Source: Paraspadella gotoi (taxonomy: Eukaryota > Chaetognatha). Taken from it: a stretch of DNA of 64,000 bases. The translations under genes and the position numbers were made by a program. The stretch is taken from assembly GCA_051294375.1 (NCBI GenBank), contig CM119268.1, forward strand, positions 22,881,427-22,945,426, read 5' to 3'. The first letter of the stretch is position 1. The number at the start of each line of letters is the position of its first letter. The notes under the pieces are model-generated. The model had not been told where the DNA came from. It searched no databases and saw nothing but the letters and a program-made list of their open reading frames with translations. Of this stretch, positions 22,985-38,562 are shown piece by piece.

Positions 22985-24700
22985 ATGACGGTGACGACCT
23001 CCTCTTCCCTTCCCAAACGCGTCTTCATCGGCCGCCTTCCCGACGGCGCCACCTCCCTCAATCTCCGCACCCTCTTCTCACCTTTTGGCCGCGTCGATGA
23101 CGCCGAAGTCCGCGGCGCCTTCGGCTTCGTTTCCTTGGCGACGGAGGACGAGGCACGAGCCGCCATCGCCGCTCTTGACGGCACGGAATTACGCGGTCGC
23201 CGCCTCCAAGTCGAGTCCGCCCGCCCCAAGGGTTCGTCGACGGGGCGGCGCGGCGGCGATTGCGACGGACGCGACACTTCGGTCAAACTCTACGTCAACC
23301 GCGTGGCGTCTCTCTCCGAAGAGGATCTCCGCCGTATCTTCGAAGAGTTCGGTCGCGTCGTAACTTGCGAAAAGCATCACCGCAACCAACATGTTTGTTT
23401 CGTGAGACTCGAGACTTACTTCGCCGCCTCCAAAGCGACGACGAAGTTGCACCGGACGAAACTTCCCGGATCGGATCAGATCTCCGTCGTCGAGTTAGCC
23501 AACGACAACAAAGTCTTCGGCATCCCGCTCTCGGCTTTCGTCCGTCGAGGAGAGATCGTCAAGCTCTTCGTGGGTAACCTGGTCGAGGGATGCGCCGCCG
23601 ACGTCTTGGCTCGCCTCTTCGAACGCTTCGGTCCCGTCGACGAGGTCATCCTCATTTCCGGGAAAAGCTTCGGCTTCGTCAAGATGTTGAGCCAGGAGCA
23701 CGCCGAGGCCGCCGTCGCTGGGTTGGATCGCCACGAGTTTCTTGGCAAACCGCTTAAGGTGGCCTTCTCGGTCAAAAATGGCCCGCGAGGATCGAGCCAG
23801 TGGCATGCGGGGGCGTTGGACGAAAGCGAGAATGTCTTCGACGTGCGATCTATCGGAGAAAGGCATGGTTATAGCCGTCCGTTGGGATTTTCTGCATCTA
23901 TGACGTCTGGTGGACGATCGATGGGCTCTCGCTCGGTGATGCCGCGTCTCTCTGGTTTTCGTCGCGATTCCGAGTCGGACTTTTTTCGCGGCGTCGGATG
24001 GCGTTCCGATTTCGGACGAAGCGGCGCCGGTTTGGGCGCCGATCTGGGACGAACCGGCGCTTTTTGGCGCGACGGGCTTTTGGATCGACGACCTCGACCC
24101 GAAGTCAACCGTCGATCGCGTCTCGACTCTCTTCAAGAGGTCTTTGGCCCCAGGGGGATCCCCTACAGGACCCGCCGCGATCCGGGATCTCCCAGCCCTA
24201 CCGGACGCGTCAGGCGCAGCCCGACCGGACGCGTCAGGCGCAGCCGCAGCCGCAGCCCGATCGCGGGCGAAACGAGCGGACGACGACGGATTTGGACCGA
24301 GAATCTCCATTACGGAAGAGAAGAGGAACATAGGGCGACCAGACCCACGGTCCGCTTCGAAGACGAATCCACGGACGAGGTCCGAGATCGAGTCGCCGCG
24401 ACGACCGTACGATTCCGCGACGAACCCATGGAACAGGCCGTCCGCTTTCAAGACGACCTTTCCAGAGTCGGAATGCGGTTCGACGATATTGGCAACTCCG
24501 GCGCCCTTTCCTTTGAAGGAGGTTTTCGAAAAGATTCTTACGGCGTCAGTTTCGCGACGCCAACTAAGACGACGACGGAGAGCGATAGGGATGACCCGAG
24601 ATCGTCGTTCAACCCCAGCTCTTACAACAACGACTACAACAGCATCGCCTCCGCTAAATACAGCTCCATCATGTCGATGCCACCGAGGATGAAATATTAG
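22985..24700 (+). CDS. Three-RRM RNA-binding protein with Arg-rich C-terminus
   Basis: This uninterrupted 571-aa frame has three RNA recognition motifs. RRM1 (about 12-80) has RNP2 VFIGRL and RNP1 GAFGFVSL. RRM2 (about 100-175) has KLYVNRV and HVCFVRL. RRM3 (about 193-262) has KLFVGNL and SFGFVKM. Short linkers and degenerate RNP1 residues (Phe at the key stacking positions is kept) fit splicing or mRNA-fate regulators of the RBM4/RBM14 and DBHS (NONO/SFPQ) neighbourhood, but the three-RRM order matches none exactly. The C-terminal half is Arg/Ser/Asp-rich and includes a duplicated SPTGRVRR block encoded by a 24-bp direct repeat near 24199-24246. It has no introns, unlike nearly all neighbours, so an ancient retrocopy is possible. 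Coding GC content is high and long open frames on the other strand are shadows. The ATG at 22985 precedes RRM1 by ten residues. Confidence 0.88.
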   Translation: MTVTTSSSLPKRVFIGRLPDGATSLNLRTLFSPFGRVDDAEVRGAFGFVSLATEDEARAAIAALDGTELRGRRLQVESARPKGSSTGRRGGDCDGRDTSVKLYVNRVASLSEEDLRRIFEEFGRVVTCEKHHRNQHVCFVRLETYFAASKATTKLHRTKLPGSDQISVVELANDNKVFGIPLSAFVRRGEIVKLFVGNLVEGCAADVLARLFERFGPVDEVILISGKSFGFVKMLSQEHAEAAVAGLDRHEFLGKPLKVAFSVKNGPRGSSQWHAGALDESENVFDVRSIGERHGYSRPLGFSASMTSGGRSMGSRSVMPRLSGFRRDSESDFFRGVGWRSDFGRSGAGLGADLGRTGAFWRDGLLDRRPRPEVNRRSRLDSLQEVFGPRGIPYRTRRDPGSPSPTGRVRRSPTGRVRRSRSRSPIAGETSGRRRIWTENLHYGREEEHRATRPTVRFEDESTDEVRDRVAATTVRFRDEPMEQAVRFQDDLSRVGMRFDDIGNSGALSFEGGFRKDSYGVSFATPTKTTTESDRDDPRSSFNPSSYNNDYNSIASAKYSSIMSMPPRMKY

Positions 24701-25259
24701 ATCTTACATCGATTCGCGAAAAAATGTTAATTAACTGTTATTTATATAAATAATTTATACATAAAATTAAAATTCTCGCCGTGATGTTTTAAGTAATTAA
24801 GAACGATATCTACAGAATAGTGTTTGATTGACTTTTCTAATTCCCTGTGGGATTTTTTTTTCCAAATCGCCCTTCCATTGAAGGGCTGAATTTTAAAATT
24901 GGTTGCACAATGCACATTAGATAATTGATATATAATTTTATTTTTTACAGACATAGAAATCGCGTTATTATTAAAAACGTTCAGCTACGACCAACGAACG
25001 AATCGAATTTGTCTGGAGCATTTTCCAGCTCCGAACTTCAACGAGAATGATATCGCTCGCTGACTAAACCGGCTCCATCTCCAACATCAACAGCCTCGTC
25101 TCGAGGACAAGTTTAGGACGCTGACCGAGAGAAATAAACGCTGAAATTTAAACTCTAAACACTGCTCTCGCTCATTGTAGTCAAGTTTTGATTATCAACT
25201 ATTGAGGTATAATAGTACATTGCATAGAATTCGAGCATAACTTTCGACTCTTGTCCAGA
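24701..25259. other. Intergenic region between the three-RRM gene and the GST
   Basis: 559 bp, AT-rich, with no supportable frame and no known repeat. Sequence up to the ATG at 25260 is probably GST promoter and leader. Confidence 0.4.
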
Positions 25260-26493
25260 ATGGCGTTAAAACTTTACACGGATCTCCTCTCTCCTCCTTG
25301 TCGCGCCGTTCAACTTCTTATGGCGATAAACAAAATCCCTTTCGAGTCGATCAGAATCGATATCGGAAAGAAGCGTCAGTTTTCTCCCGAGTTTCTCGCC
25401 GTCAACCCTTTCCACAAGATCCCCGTCCTCGTCGACGGAGACACGAAGGTCTTGCAGAGTTCGGCCGCCTTGCGATACTTGGCCGCCACTCGAGACCTAC
25501 CCAGTCACTGGTATCCGCTGAAGGATCCCAAACAATGCGCGGCAGTGGAAGAGTTCCTCCACTGGCAACATCGAAACCTTTTTCTCAACGGTGAGAGGTG
25601 GATCATTTAATCTCGGGTCGTACCTTGGCCTCTCTGCCTTTTCTTTTGGCCTCTCTGCCTTTTCTTTTGGCCTCTCTGCCTTTTCTTTTGGCCTCTCTGC
25701 CTTTTCTTTTGGCCTGGGGGGGGGAAGGATCGTCAATTTAGTGATCAGTGATCATCTCTTCATCGCCCAATCCCCCCCAGCCGTACGAGTTTTTGTGACG
25801 GCGTTCAGCATTCCGAATCTAGAGAAGAAGACGCCCAATTTCAAAACTGTTCACAGCTGGGTCAAACTTTTCCGATATTCCTGCAGGTTTGGTTTTGACA
25901 GATGTTGTAAATCTTTGGCTCGTCTCTCTCTGAGCCACGCCCCCTTTTCATTCAATCAATCAGAGAAGTGGAAAACGTGTTTCTTTCTTCCGGTGATTTC
26001 ATCGGCAATCGATCGGAGATCAGTGTCGCGGATTTGGTCGCTCTCACGATCCTCGAGAATCCGCTCGCTCTCGGCTTCGGATTAGGTTCTTAGAATATCT
26101 GTAATAAAACGTTGACATGACATGACATGTCACACAGGCTTTCTTTACTTTTTTTGGGTGATTTCGTTCAAAGAGGAAACTCCCAAACTCCGTGATTACG
26201 TCGAGAGAGTGATCGAAGCGACGCAACCACATTTCGACGAGACGCATAAAATCCTCGCCATCGTAGAATCGAAATTCGCAGACGGAATTCAAAAAGGTTC
26301 TAATAATATTATTTAGATATTATTATTAGATATTAACCAACTCGGTCTGAATGTTATATCATCCGACGTTAATTTTTTTTCGGTGGAAATCTTAGGTTAT
26401 CGAGAGTACACCTCAAATCTTTCGAAAGAAGACGACGACGACGACTTGGGAATGTCCATCGCCGCTTTGAGCAAAGGCACGATTCCTATTTGA
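25260..26493 (+). CDS. GSTT1-like: Glutathione S-transferase, theta class
   Basis: GSTs conjugate glutathione to electrophiles in the cytosol. Five exons (25260-25590, 25781-25886, 25974-26095, 26138-26296, 26396-26493) join to 271 aa. The N-terminal thioredoxin fold has LYTDLLSPPCRAVQ, with the Ser that follows the theta-class pattern (S-x-PCR), then NPFHKIPVLVDG (cis-Pro loop) and LQSSAALRYLA (gamma-glutamyl site). The helical domain follows, with SVADLVALTILENP matching the family's ISLADLVAI-type motif. The Ser and Arg positions typical of theta GSTs are present. Intron 3 (26096-26137) is only 42 bp. Intron 1 holds a 21-bp tandem repeat. The reading frame is also open upstream of the ATG for a few codons, but no earlier ATG exists. 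The tail is Asp-rich. Confidence 0.92.
25627..25714 (+). repeat. 21-bp tandem repeat in GST intron 1
   Basis: The unit GGCCTCTCTGCCTTTTCTTT plus T is repeated about 4.2 times with no visible mismatch, which suggests recent expansion. Confidence 0.95.
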
Positions 26494-26964
26494 GTTTGTG
26501 AGCCGAACGTTTAGCTTCTTGCAAATCGACCTTTTATCCACGTCTCTTTTAAATTTGCCCCTGGGACCGTAGGTGCTGGTTCTTCTCGAAGTCATGAGAA
26601 TTAAACGTCGCCAAAAAAAAAAAAGATTCCAGTTTGGCGGGAATTTTTCGATCCCACTTACCGTCAGCGTCCGGGAGTTGATTCTTTTTTGCTAGTCCTT
26701 GCTTCTCTTGAGCCGTTGTGGATTTTATACCCATGATTAAATTTGTTTTTGTTATTATTATCAGCTGATTTTGATTTTATTTTCACACAATCAGGATTTT
26801 CTCTTTTTATACAAATCTTTATAAAAATGTCATCCAAAAGACAATTGACGACGGTCGGTTTACTTTGACCGAGTGACATTTGACGACAGGAGGAGAAAAT
26901 AAAATGTGATTTGAAACCCGGAAAAAAAAAACCTGATTAAAACCAAAAAAGGGGGAAAAAAACG
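26494..26964. other. Intergenic region between the GST and the Gln-rich factor
   Basis: 471 bp with A-rich runs. AATAAA at 26898-26903 is the best poly(A) signal for the GST and lies only about 60 bp before the next start codon. This leaves little room for a separate promoter after it. Confidence 0.4.
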
Positions 26965-29900
26965 ATGACAATGAACATCACTTACCTTCCGATCGGATCG
27001 ATGCAGTTGGGGCCCAACGGAGAACTCATCCCCACCTCGCTCGCCGTCTCACTCACCTCCAACTCGGATCAAGGTGAGGACGACGGATTAAATTAACTCG
27101 AGATTAATCATTTTCCCACCCGATTAAATTATTAATTATTTAACGGTTAATTAATTCCCAACGAGCATAATCATTTACCTACGAAAAAATAACGATAATA
27201 AACCTTTGAGGCAATACAATCAATACTATCAATACTTGATCGAAATACGACAATATGCAGATGAGACCGATGAACTCAATCTCAAATTTACTTTGCTACA
27301 ACTATTTTCAGTGGGCGTGTCGACGACGACGGCGACCTCCGGCGCCCAATCGACGCAGGGATGGAAAGTTTCGGACTTGACGTCCGTCTACTCGGCCCCG
27401 CATTCCTTCGCCATGATGGAACCCATCAACTCGGCGCCTTCTCACGGCGCGACAGGGGCTGGCGCCACCGCCACCATGGTACCGATGCAGATCAACCAAT
27501 TAAACGGTGAGGAGAGAGAGCGCCTGTCTGTTTGTGTGTGACTGTGAATGTCATTCACCATCCCGTCCGTCCTCAGGGGCGAACGTTGTCACGGCCGGCG
27601 GCCAGATCTTACAAACGACGGGCGAGCTCTCCGGCGCTCAAATCATTCAAGCGGCGCCCGGCACTCAGATCCTCCAAACCGGCGCCGTCTCGGGGAAGGC
27701 AGGCGGCGCCGCCAAAAACGTCGGCGTAAAAACTAAGACCAAATTTAAGCAAATGCAACAGCTGCAACCGCTGCAGTTGCAACAGCAGATCATTCTACAG
27801 CCTCAACAACTCCAGCATATACAGGTGGCCGCAGCGCCCGAGGGCCAAGTGCAGCAGCAGAATCAGCAACAGCAGCTGACGCAACAATTAGCGCAGGTAT
27901 ATCAAAAGTTGAATGAATAACAAACATCTATTACCAAATTATAACTTAAATGATTGTATTAGTTACAAACTGGAGCCACCATCATCGCCACTCCATTGTC
28001 TCAAATCCTTACCGAGGAAGGTCTTCCCGGTTACACCATCATTAAGATCGATCCTCAGCTGCAACAAGAACTCGCTCGAGTCCAGCAGCAGCAGCAACAA
28101 CAACAACAACAACAACAGCAAACTACGACGCAACCTCCACCGCCGCCGCCGTTGCAGCAGCACAGTCAGTCGGTTCAGCAACCTTCGCTACAGCAACAGA
28201 CGCATCGACAACAAGCCTCTCGTCAGGCTCTTCCGTTGCAGCAGCATCAGCAGCAACAACAGCCCCAACAGCAAATTCAGACGCTGACGCAGCCTCACGT
28301 CGGACAGCAAATCATTAAAGTAATTAAATTAAAATTATAGCTCTACGGCTAATTAGCAAGGGATATGTTGATATTTCAATTTAAATTATTTCAAGTCTTT
28401 AAGAATGCTACGATATGTAAATGAGATTAAAAAGGTCTTAATCTCATCTAATGAATGTTTTTTCCATTCCATCTCAACTCTTTCTTTCCTCTATCGATCA
28501 ATGAATAGAGGAAAGGTTTCTTTTGGAACTGCATATTGCATAGTGCATATTGCATAAACATTGACAAATGACAAGTGTGATGATGAATAATCTTCCCTCG
28601 TCATTGTCGCTTCAGATTCCCGCGAGTCAAAAGAAGAAGAAGAAAAGTCCAGTCGAAAGTTCAGCGGTGACGACGACGACCCCGACGTCGACGGTCGCCA
28701 CGACGACCACGATGGTCGATAAGGTTTCTGCTTTTTTTTTATTATTTTAAGTGATTCTAATTTTACTTTCACAAGAAAAAGGTTGGTTTTTAAAGTAATA
28801 ATATTTGTTCAAGAAAAAAAACATTTTTAACTTAAATAGTACAATTTATTTTAAAATTGTAATTATTATATTTAAATATTATTTACTTTTATCATATTTA
28901 TGAATATTTTAGGGGGGGGTGAGGGAAGGTAAGTGTTATTTCCTGGAGAGAGTGATCATTTACCTACAACGCATGGTTTATAAACTTTATGGTTAAAAAC
29001 GTAATGTTCTATTAGCGCCCCCCTCCTCTTTTTTTTCCCCCAACAGGTGACGTTTCAATGCGACCTCTGCCGCAAAGAATTCCAAAACCGGTTCAACCTG
29101 CGACGCCATCGAATCGGCGTCCACGGCGAAGAGAAACGATCCTTCCAGTGCGACATCTGCTTCAAGTTCCTCCACTACAGCGACAATCTGAGAAGACACA
29201 AGAAGAACGTGCACAACGTCCAATTGGGTAAAATGGGGAATTAGGGCGGACGGATTGGGGGAGGGCTGATCGCATTATCCTAATTTGAAAATTATGTTAT
29301 GAAGATCCTTCAACGCCTTCGCACTCACAACGATTAAAATTGAGGAAGAAATTTGTTCATTATTTTTTTTTATTTGATAATGAAGTGAAAACTTTTAAAA
29401 TATTTGGCAAAGAAATTTAATTATGCACAGAAATCTCATAAATGTTAAGAAGATATTTTATTTGGGTATTCCTTCGATTTGGATATGTTATCCGTTGAGG
29501 TATAACCGCATGTACTACATGTTTTTCATATCTAAGATAGAAATCCTTGTATTGGCTGTACTAATGGATTTCATTATTGTTATTATGCTATGTTATTATC
29601 TTGGAACAAGATAGATTATTTATTAATGCCTTATTTTTTTTGTTGGTTGTACTAATGTACTAATATAATGTATTAAAAATAAAATATTAACATCCGTCAT
29701 CGATTTCCAGGTTTGGTCGGTCGGTCCTCCGACGCTGGCGGCGTCCGCATCAAGCAAGAGGCGGATCAGCCCGTCCTTCCCGAGCTGCAGACGTCGGGCG
29801 AGCCTCTGACTATCAACGCCGAGTCGGGCGTCTCCGCCGCCACCGACTCCTCCCTCGCCGCCCTCGCCGCCTCCTCCTCCTCCTCCCTCTCCCTCGCCGT

Positions 29901-30333
29901 CGTTCCCAAGGTGGAGCGGCCGTCTTCGGCGTCCCGCCCCCACAAGACCTACATCTGCGACATCTGCGAGAAGAACCTGCACAACAACTACAACCTCAAG
30001 CGGCACAAGCAGGCGATCCACAAGGACACTCGCATCCTTTACGGATGCGACGAGTGCGAGAAGAACTTCACCTCCATCACCAACTACCGTCGGCACAAAA
30101 TCATGATCCACGGACCCGGCAAGCTCGCCTACCACTGCGACCGCTGTGATAAAAACCTGGCCAGCAAGGACGGGCTCAAGCGGCACATGGAGAGCGTCCA
30201 CGAGACCATTGGGAAGAACTTCGTCTGCACCACTTGCGGGAATCGATTCTTGCGGAAGGAATACCTCGCCAAACACGTCAAGACTCACGAGTTTAACTAC
30301 GCCATCTTGCCCGCGGACACTACCTTCGATTGA
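26965..30333 (+). CDS. Gln-rich transcription factor with six C2H2 zinc fingers
   Basis: Seven exons join to 630 aa. The N-terminal half is rich in Gln and small residues. It includes GGQILQTTGELSGAQIIQ, similar in style to the Gln-rich activation domains of Sp1 and CREB-type factors, a (Q)-rich exon 3, and a poly-Gln run in exon 4. A Lys run (QKKKKKS) in exon 5 is a possible nuclear signal. Exon 6 has two C2H2 fingers (CDLC, CDIC) and exon 7 four more (CDIC, CDEC, CDRC, CTTC). Most have the spacing C-x2-C-x12-H-x4-H, a His pair one residue wider than the classical finger; the last is C-x2-C-x12-H-x3-H. Linkers are not the TGEKP type. It is probably a sequence-specific DNA-binding activator. 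A KQE-type peptide (IKQE) before the last four fingers matches a SUMO acceptor consensus. The exact orthologue is not recognised. Confidence 0.85.
27205..27311 (+). repeat. Octamer repeat (R2), copy 8
   Basis: AAATACGACAATATGCAGAT (one-mismatch octamer at 27254-27261), GAACTCAATCTCAAATTT and TTTGCTACAACT match the family. The copy ends at the acceptor of exon 2 of the Gln-rich factor. The left part (GATCGAAATACGACAATATG) is shared with the copy at 60800. Confidence 0.6.
28385..28465 (+). repeat. Octamer repeat (R2), copy 9
   Basis: GCTACGATATGTAAATGAGA with a one-mismatch octamer at 28414-28421, then TTAAAAAGGTCTTAATCTCA. It is in intron 4 of the Gln-rich factor. Confidence 0.55.
29228..29710. 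other. Long intron 6 of the Gln-rich factor
   Basis: 483 bp, AT-rich, between the exon with fingers 1-2 and the exon with fingers 3-6. No repeat family or frame was recognised. Confidence 0.5.
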
Positions 30334-31627
<1,294 letters not shown>

Positions 31628-34354
31628 ATGACTCTCAAAGTTTTAAAGTCTTTTGTACTTGGACACAAATTTATCTTTCGTCGTCCTTATTCGCGTGTGA
31701 TGCTTGTGGTCCAAAAGGGCGATGTTGGGTCCCCATCCAACCCTTCCCCGGATTCTAAGTCGAATCGCGAGCGGGTCGTCATCCTGGGATCAGGATGGGC
31801 CGGGTTTCGCCTGGCGAAAGACTTGGACAAGTCAAAGTTTGAAGTCGTCGTTGTATCGCCGAGGTAATCATCATCGTAGATATTATAACACTGACGACGA
31901 CTCACGTTTTTGTCGTCGTTAATTTTAAAATAGATATGAAAAAGGCGATAAATGGGCTGAAGAGTGCTATCCGCAACTTCTTTAAACCCTCTAGCAGCCA
32001 TAGAATGGGTCCTGGGCTTGGAACCAGGCTTGAGGGTTTTCCAGACGCCAAAGGCGATTTAATGCTGTCTTCACTTCTCACGCTTCCGGCTGGGTAGGTA
32101 CTAGGTACCTTTGTCGATTGATCCCGTTAAATTGTGGCCATGGTATTACTCAATGAGCCACCAGGTCAAGACTGAAGGTGTCCTGCTTATAGGCGCTTAA
32201 ACTTATTGCAATGCCCGACTACATATCTAATAACTTTCTTCTATTTTGAATACTGTGCATTCTGTGCATACTGTTAATGATACATAGATTTCTCCCCCAA
32301 ACCATCTAGAAATCACTTCCTCTTTACTCCTCTCCTTCCTTCGACCACGACGGGGACTCTGGAATTTCGCTGCGCCCAAGAACCTGTCAGAACCATCAAA
32401 GGTTGTTTAATCCTGCCTACCCCGTAGGCATAACGGGTATATATGAGCGTGGGGAGTGACCAAATGGGTGTCACCGAGAATCTTGGCGGGTCAGAATGTC
32501 TCGCTATAACCCGAGGACAGATTGATTACGGGCAGAGGTGTGTTGACAGTCTATGCACCCTAAAATCTACCCTGTAATAGATCAGATAGGAAACACAACG
32601 ACGATCAGTAACCACTGATAAGCTAATTATAGCCCAACACCTCTTTTATAATAATTAAACGCCCAGAATACTGAAGGAGAAAGCAGTAAACAATAAATCA
32701 TAATCAAAGAATAATGAGCGAACGATATAAGAATAATAAATGAATGAGCAGCCGCTTAATATAATGTTTCATTTGTAAACATTAACATTTAAACGAATAA
32801 GAGGAACCTTTACGAAAGTTTCTTCCCAACAACTTCTCACCGATGATATGTTTCTTTGTGATCAGGCGTGAAGTATCACCAGTCGAGGGCGGAGTCGATC
32901 GACTTTGAGCAAAAATTTGTCAGATGTCTCGACTTTTATCCGCAGCATCAAAGAGGTGAATTAGATCGCAGGTTGTTAATCCTCAGCGTAGATTAAATTT
33001 AATTTCTTCCTGCAGAACTCATCCGATTCAACTTACCATTTGACAAACTCGTCATCGCGGTTGGGACCAAATCTACAACCTTCGGCGTTCCCGGTCTCGC
33101 CAGCTACGAAGGTGAGGTCTCATCGTCTTTCACTCGATTCACGTTTCTCTGTATTTTCTCTCTTGGCTTTATTTCCTCGTGTTCGTCCTCAGAAACGGGG
33201 GATCCCCGCGTGGTCTCCGTCACCGGAACCGATCGTCACAACGTCATGTTCCTCAAGCAGCTCACCCACGCGCGCTCCATTCGCAACCGAATCATCGAGT
33301 GCTTCGAACGCGCCTCCAACCCTCACGTCACCGATGTCGAGAGGCGAGTCCCAATCTAGAAAACTTACCTAGAACCACAAAAATCTTATAAAAATATAAT
33401 AACAAGACGACAATAAGCAAATAAGATGGATGATCTCTATTTCACTGAAAATGATACACAAAATTAATCTGATAAATGTTCACTGGGATGTTGACAATTG
33501 TCCAACTTGTAAAGTGGTCAGCCAGGCAATGATTTATGTCTTCATTTCCACCGATTCGTCATTTTTGTCTTCAGATCTCGACTCCTAACGTTCGTCGTCG
33601 TCGGCGGCGGACCTACCTCCGTAGAATTCGCCTCCGAACTTCACGACTTTCTCAAGAACGACGTGACGATGTGGTTCAAGGTTCGAGACCCGTTCGAGTT
33701 CGAGTCTTTTCCTTATTTTTTTTAATATTTTTTTTTAAATTGACAATATATGGATCGACCAGGATCTTAAAGCGGAAGTTCGTGTCATCATCGTCGAAGC
33801 GGGAAAAAATCTCTTGGGTTCCTTCGACTCTTCACTTCAGTCTTACGTCAAGAAAAAATTTCAAAAGAGGTGAGAGGGATTAGAGGGGACTGAGGTCTAG
33901 GGATTCGGGGAATAGGGTTTGGGGATTGTGGAGGAGGGTATGAGCAGAAAAAGAAAATAGGATTCTAGAGGGAGGAAAGAAGAAAATGTTTCCTTTTTTT
34001 TCTTTTAGTTTTTGATTTTTTTTCTTTTACTTTTTCACGTAGAAACATCGAAGTTCTCACCGAAGTTTTTGTGACGGAAGTGAAGGCTGAATCTGTGATG
34101 GTTAAACGGATCGGGATCGAAAGAGGTTGGTCATCGCGCTCTCTCTCTCTCTCTCTCTCGTATCTAATTGGATTTCAGATCTCTAATCTCTCTCTCTCTG
34201 TCAGAGGATGAAATTCCCTTCGGCATCTGCGTTTGGGCGACTGGGAACGAGACGTTACACTTCGTCAAGAATCTCGGGTTGGAGACTTTTAAGGGCGGAC
34301 CAGCGAAGGGGAGGATCAAGATAGACGAGTGCCTCAATGTCGCCGATCGCTCGG

Positions 34355-34413
<59 letters not shown>

Positions 34414-34962
34414 AAAATCATATTTTGTTAATTTAATTTTGTAGTCTCATGTCGCGAAGACGTTTACGCGTTGGGTGACTGCGCGGGGAATCAAAATGAT
34501 CCGCTCGGACTTTTGGCTCAGGTTATTCTTTTGTTTCAACCTTCTCTTTTTGCCCCTCGACTTCGTCCCAACCCCGAGAGCATCAATGGTTGATCACCCC
34601 TGCTTGGCTTGCTCCCTAGGTTGCCAATCAACAGGGCAAATACCTGGCCAAGTCTTTGAACAAAGGTCGGCGGGATCCTTTTTGTTACACCTTCATGGGA
34701 TCGATGGCGCAACTGGGGACGTTCGACGCCGTCGTCGAAGGTCGGTCTATTTTTTTTTTTATAAAAGAATAGTTATGTAATTTTTAAATAATTATATAAT
34801 ACAACAGGCCCGTTCAAGAAATCAAGTTTCTCCGGTCTGATGGCTTTCCTCGCCTGGCGATCTGCCTACTGGACTTACTCCGTCTCCATCACCAACAAGA
34901 TGCTCATCCCGATGTATTGGTTCAAGTCTTTCTGGTTCGGCAGAGACATCTCCAAGTTTTAA
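31628..34962 (+). CDS. NDH-2: Alternative (type II) NADH dehydrogenase, mitochondrial
   Basis: NDH-2 oxidises NADH and reduces ubiquinone without pumping protons, on the mitochondrial inner membrane. Twelve exons join to 487 aa, the usual family size. The N-terminus is basic and free of acidic residues for about 30 aa, consistent with a targeting peptide. The first Rossmann motif GSGWAG (54-59) binds [11 protein letters not shown] and the [12 protein letters not shown] flavin motif are family signatures. The second Rossmann motif GGGPTSVE (about 231-238) binds the nicotinamide cofactor, and the acidic end of the next strand (VIIVEAG) favours NADH over NADPH. The C-terminal helix region ([10 protein letters not shown], ending FGRDISKF) is the membrane anchor typical of eukaryotic NDH-2. 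No EF-hand insert is seen. Intron 5 (33344-33574) uses a GC donor. AATAAA lies at 35142-35147. Confidence 0.93.
32396..32580 (+). repeat. R3 dispersed repeat, copy 2 (NDH-2 intron 2)
   Basis: TTAATCCTGCCTACCCC, GGGAGTGACC, GGGTGTCACCGAGA, GAATGTCTCG and GTTGACAGTCTATG match copy 1 at 20908-21078 in order and orientation. Confidence 0.55.
34363..34410 (+). repeat. (GA)n microsatellite in NDH-2 intron 9
   Basis: About 22 GA units follow a short GT run and fill most of the 90-bp intron 34355-34444, starting right at the donor. Confidence 0.95.
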
Positions 34963-35645
34963 AGAAATGCTGCTGATGCTGCTGCTGCCGCGGCGGTATG
35001 CGTCGCCGAAATTACCCGCGGCTGCTGATGCTGCTGATTTGTTGTGACTCTAGCAGCGGATATAAAGAGACGTGTTTCGCTTTTTTTTTTTTTGTTGTGC
35101 CTCGTGGAAACGAACTGATTTTCGTGACTGTTTTGTTTTCGAATAAAATGTGGTCCGCGCTGGATTGATTTATTTTATTTTCGTTGTTTTTTTGAATTAT
35201 TAATCACGTGATTAGATTAATTTTTAATTATTTTGAAAATTAATTTTTTAAAAATGTTCTGAATTAGTGCCAATCATGTTAATGGAGCGGAGTTGATTTA
35301 TACGATTTTTATTTTATAAAGATATATTTTTTCCCAGTATTGTTTTTTCCGAACGATTTACGAGTCGGAAAGTTTTCTTTCTTCAGATTTCGATCTCGTA
35401 AAAGAATTAGTATCGATAGCGATCGATGATACTAACGATAGCAGCTCTCGATGCTTTGTGTCGCTTTAAATGTCTTGGTGTTGATTCGCACGTTTCTTGT
35501 TCGCGGGTCGGGACCTAAAAAAAAATCATATTGTGCAAATTCAAAAATAATAATAATAACTTAACACTATTTTTTACGATTTGATGTTAAACTTAATGTT
35601 TATTATTAATTTGTTTCACCCGACGAAATTCGACTTTTTTCAGAA
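34963..35645. other. Intergenic region between NDH-2 and the RING gene
   Basis: 683 bp. GCTGCTGATGCTGCTG repeats near 34968-35040 lie in the NDH-2 3' UTR, which ends near AATAAA at 35142-35147. The rest is AT-rich. A palindromic GATCGATGATACTAACGATA region is seen near 35410-35440. No gene. Confidence 0.45.

Positions 35646-38562
<2,917 letters not shown>

Noticed and set aside
23495-24451. A 318-residue open frame antisense to the three-RRM gene
   Set aside because: High GC content and codon bias of the plus-strand gene leave the opposite strand open; the composition is Arg/Ser/Ala noise and no motif is present.
29623-30288. A 221-residue minus-strand frame over the zinc-finger exon
   Set aside because: It is the antisense of four well-formed C2H2 fingers; the Val/Leu/Gly composition is the mirror of those codons.
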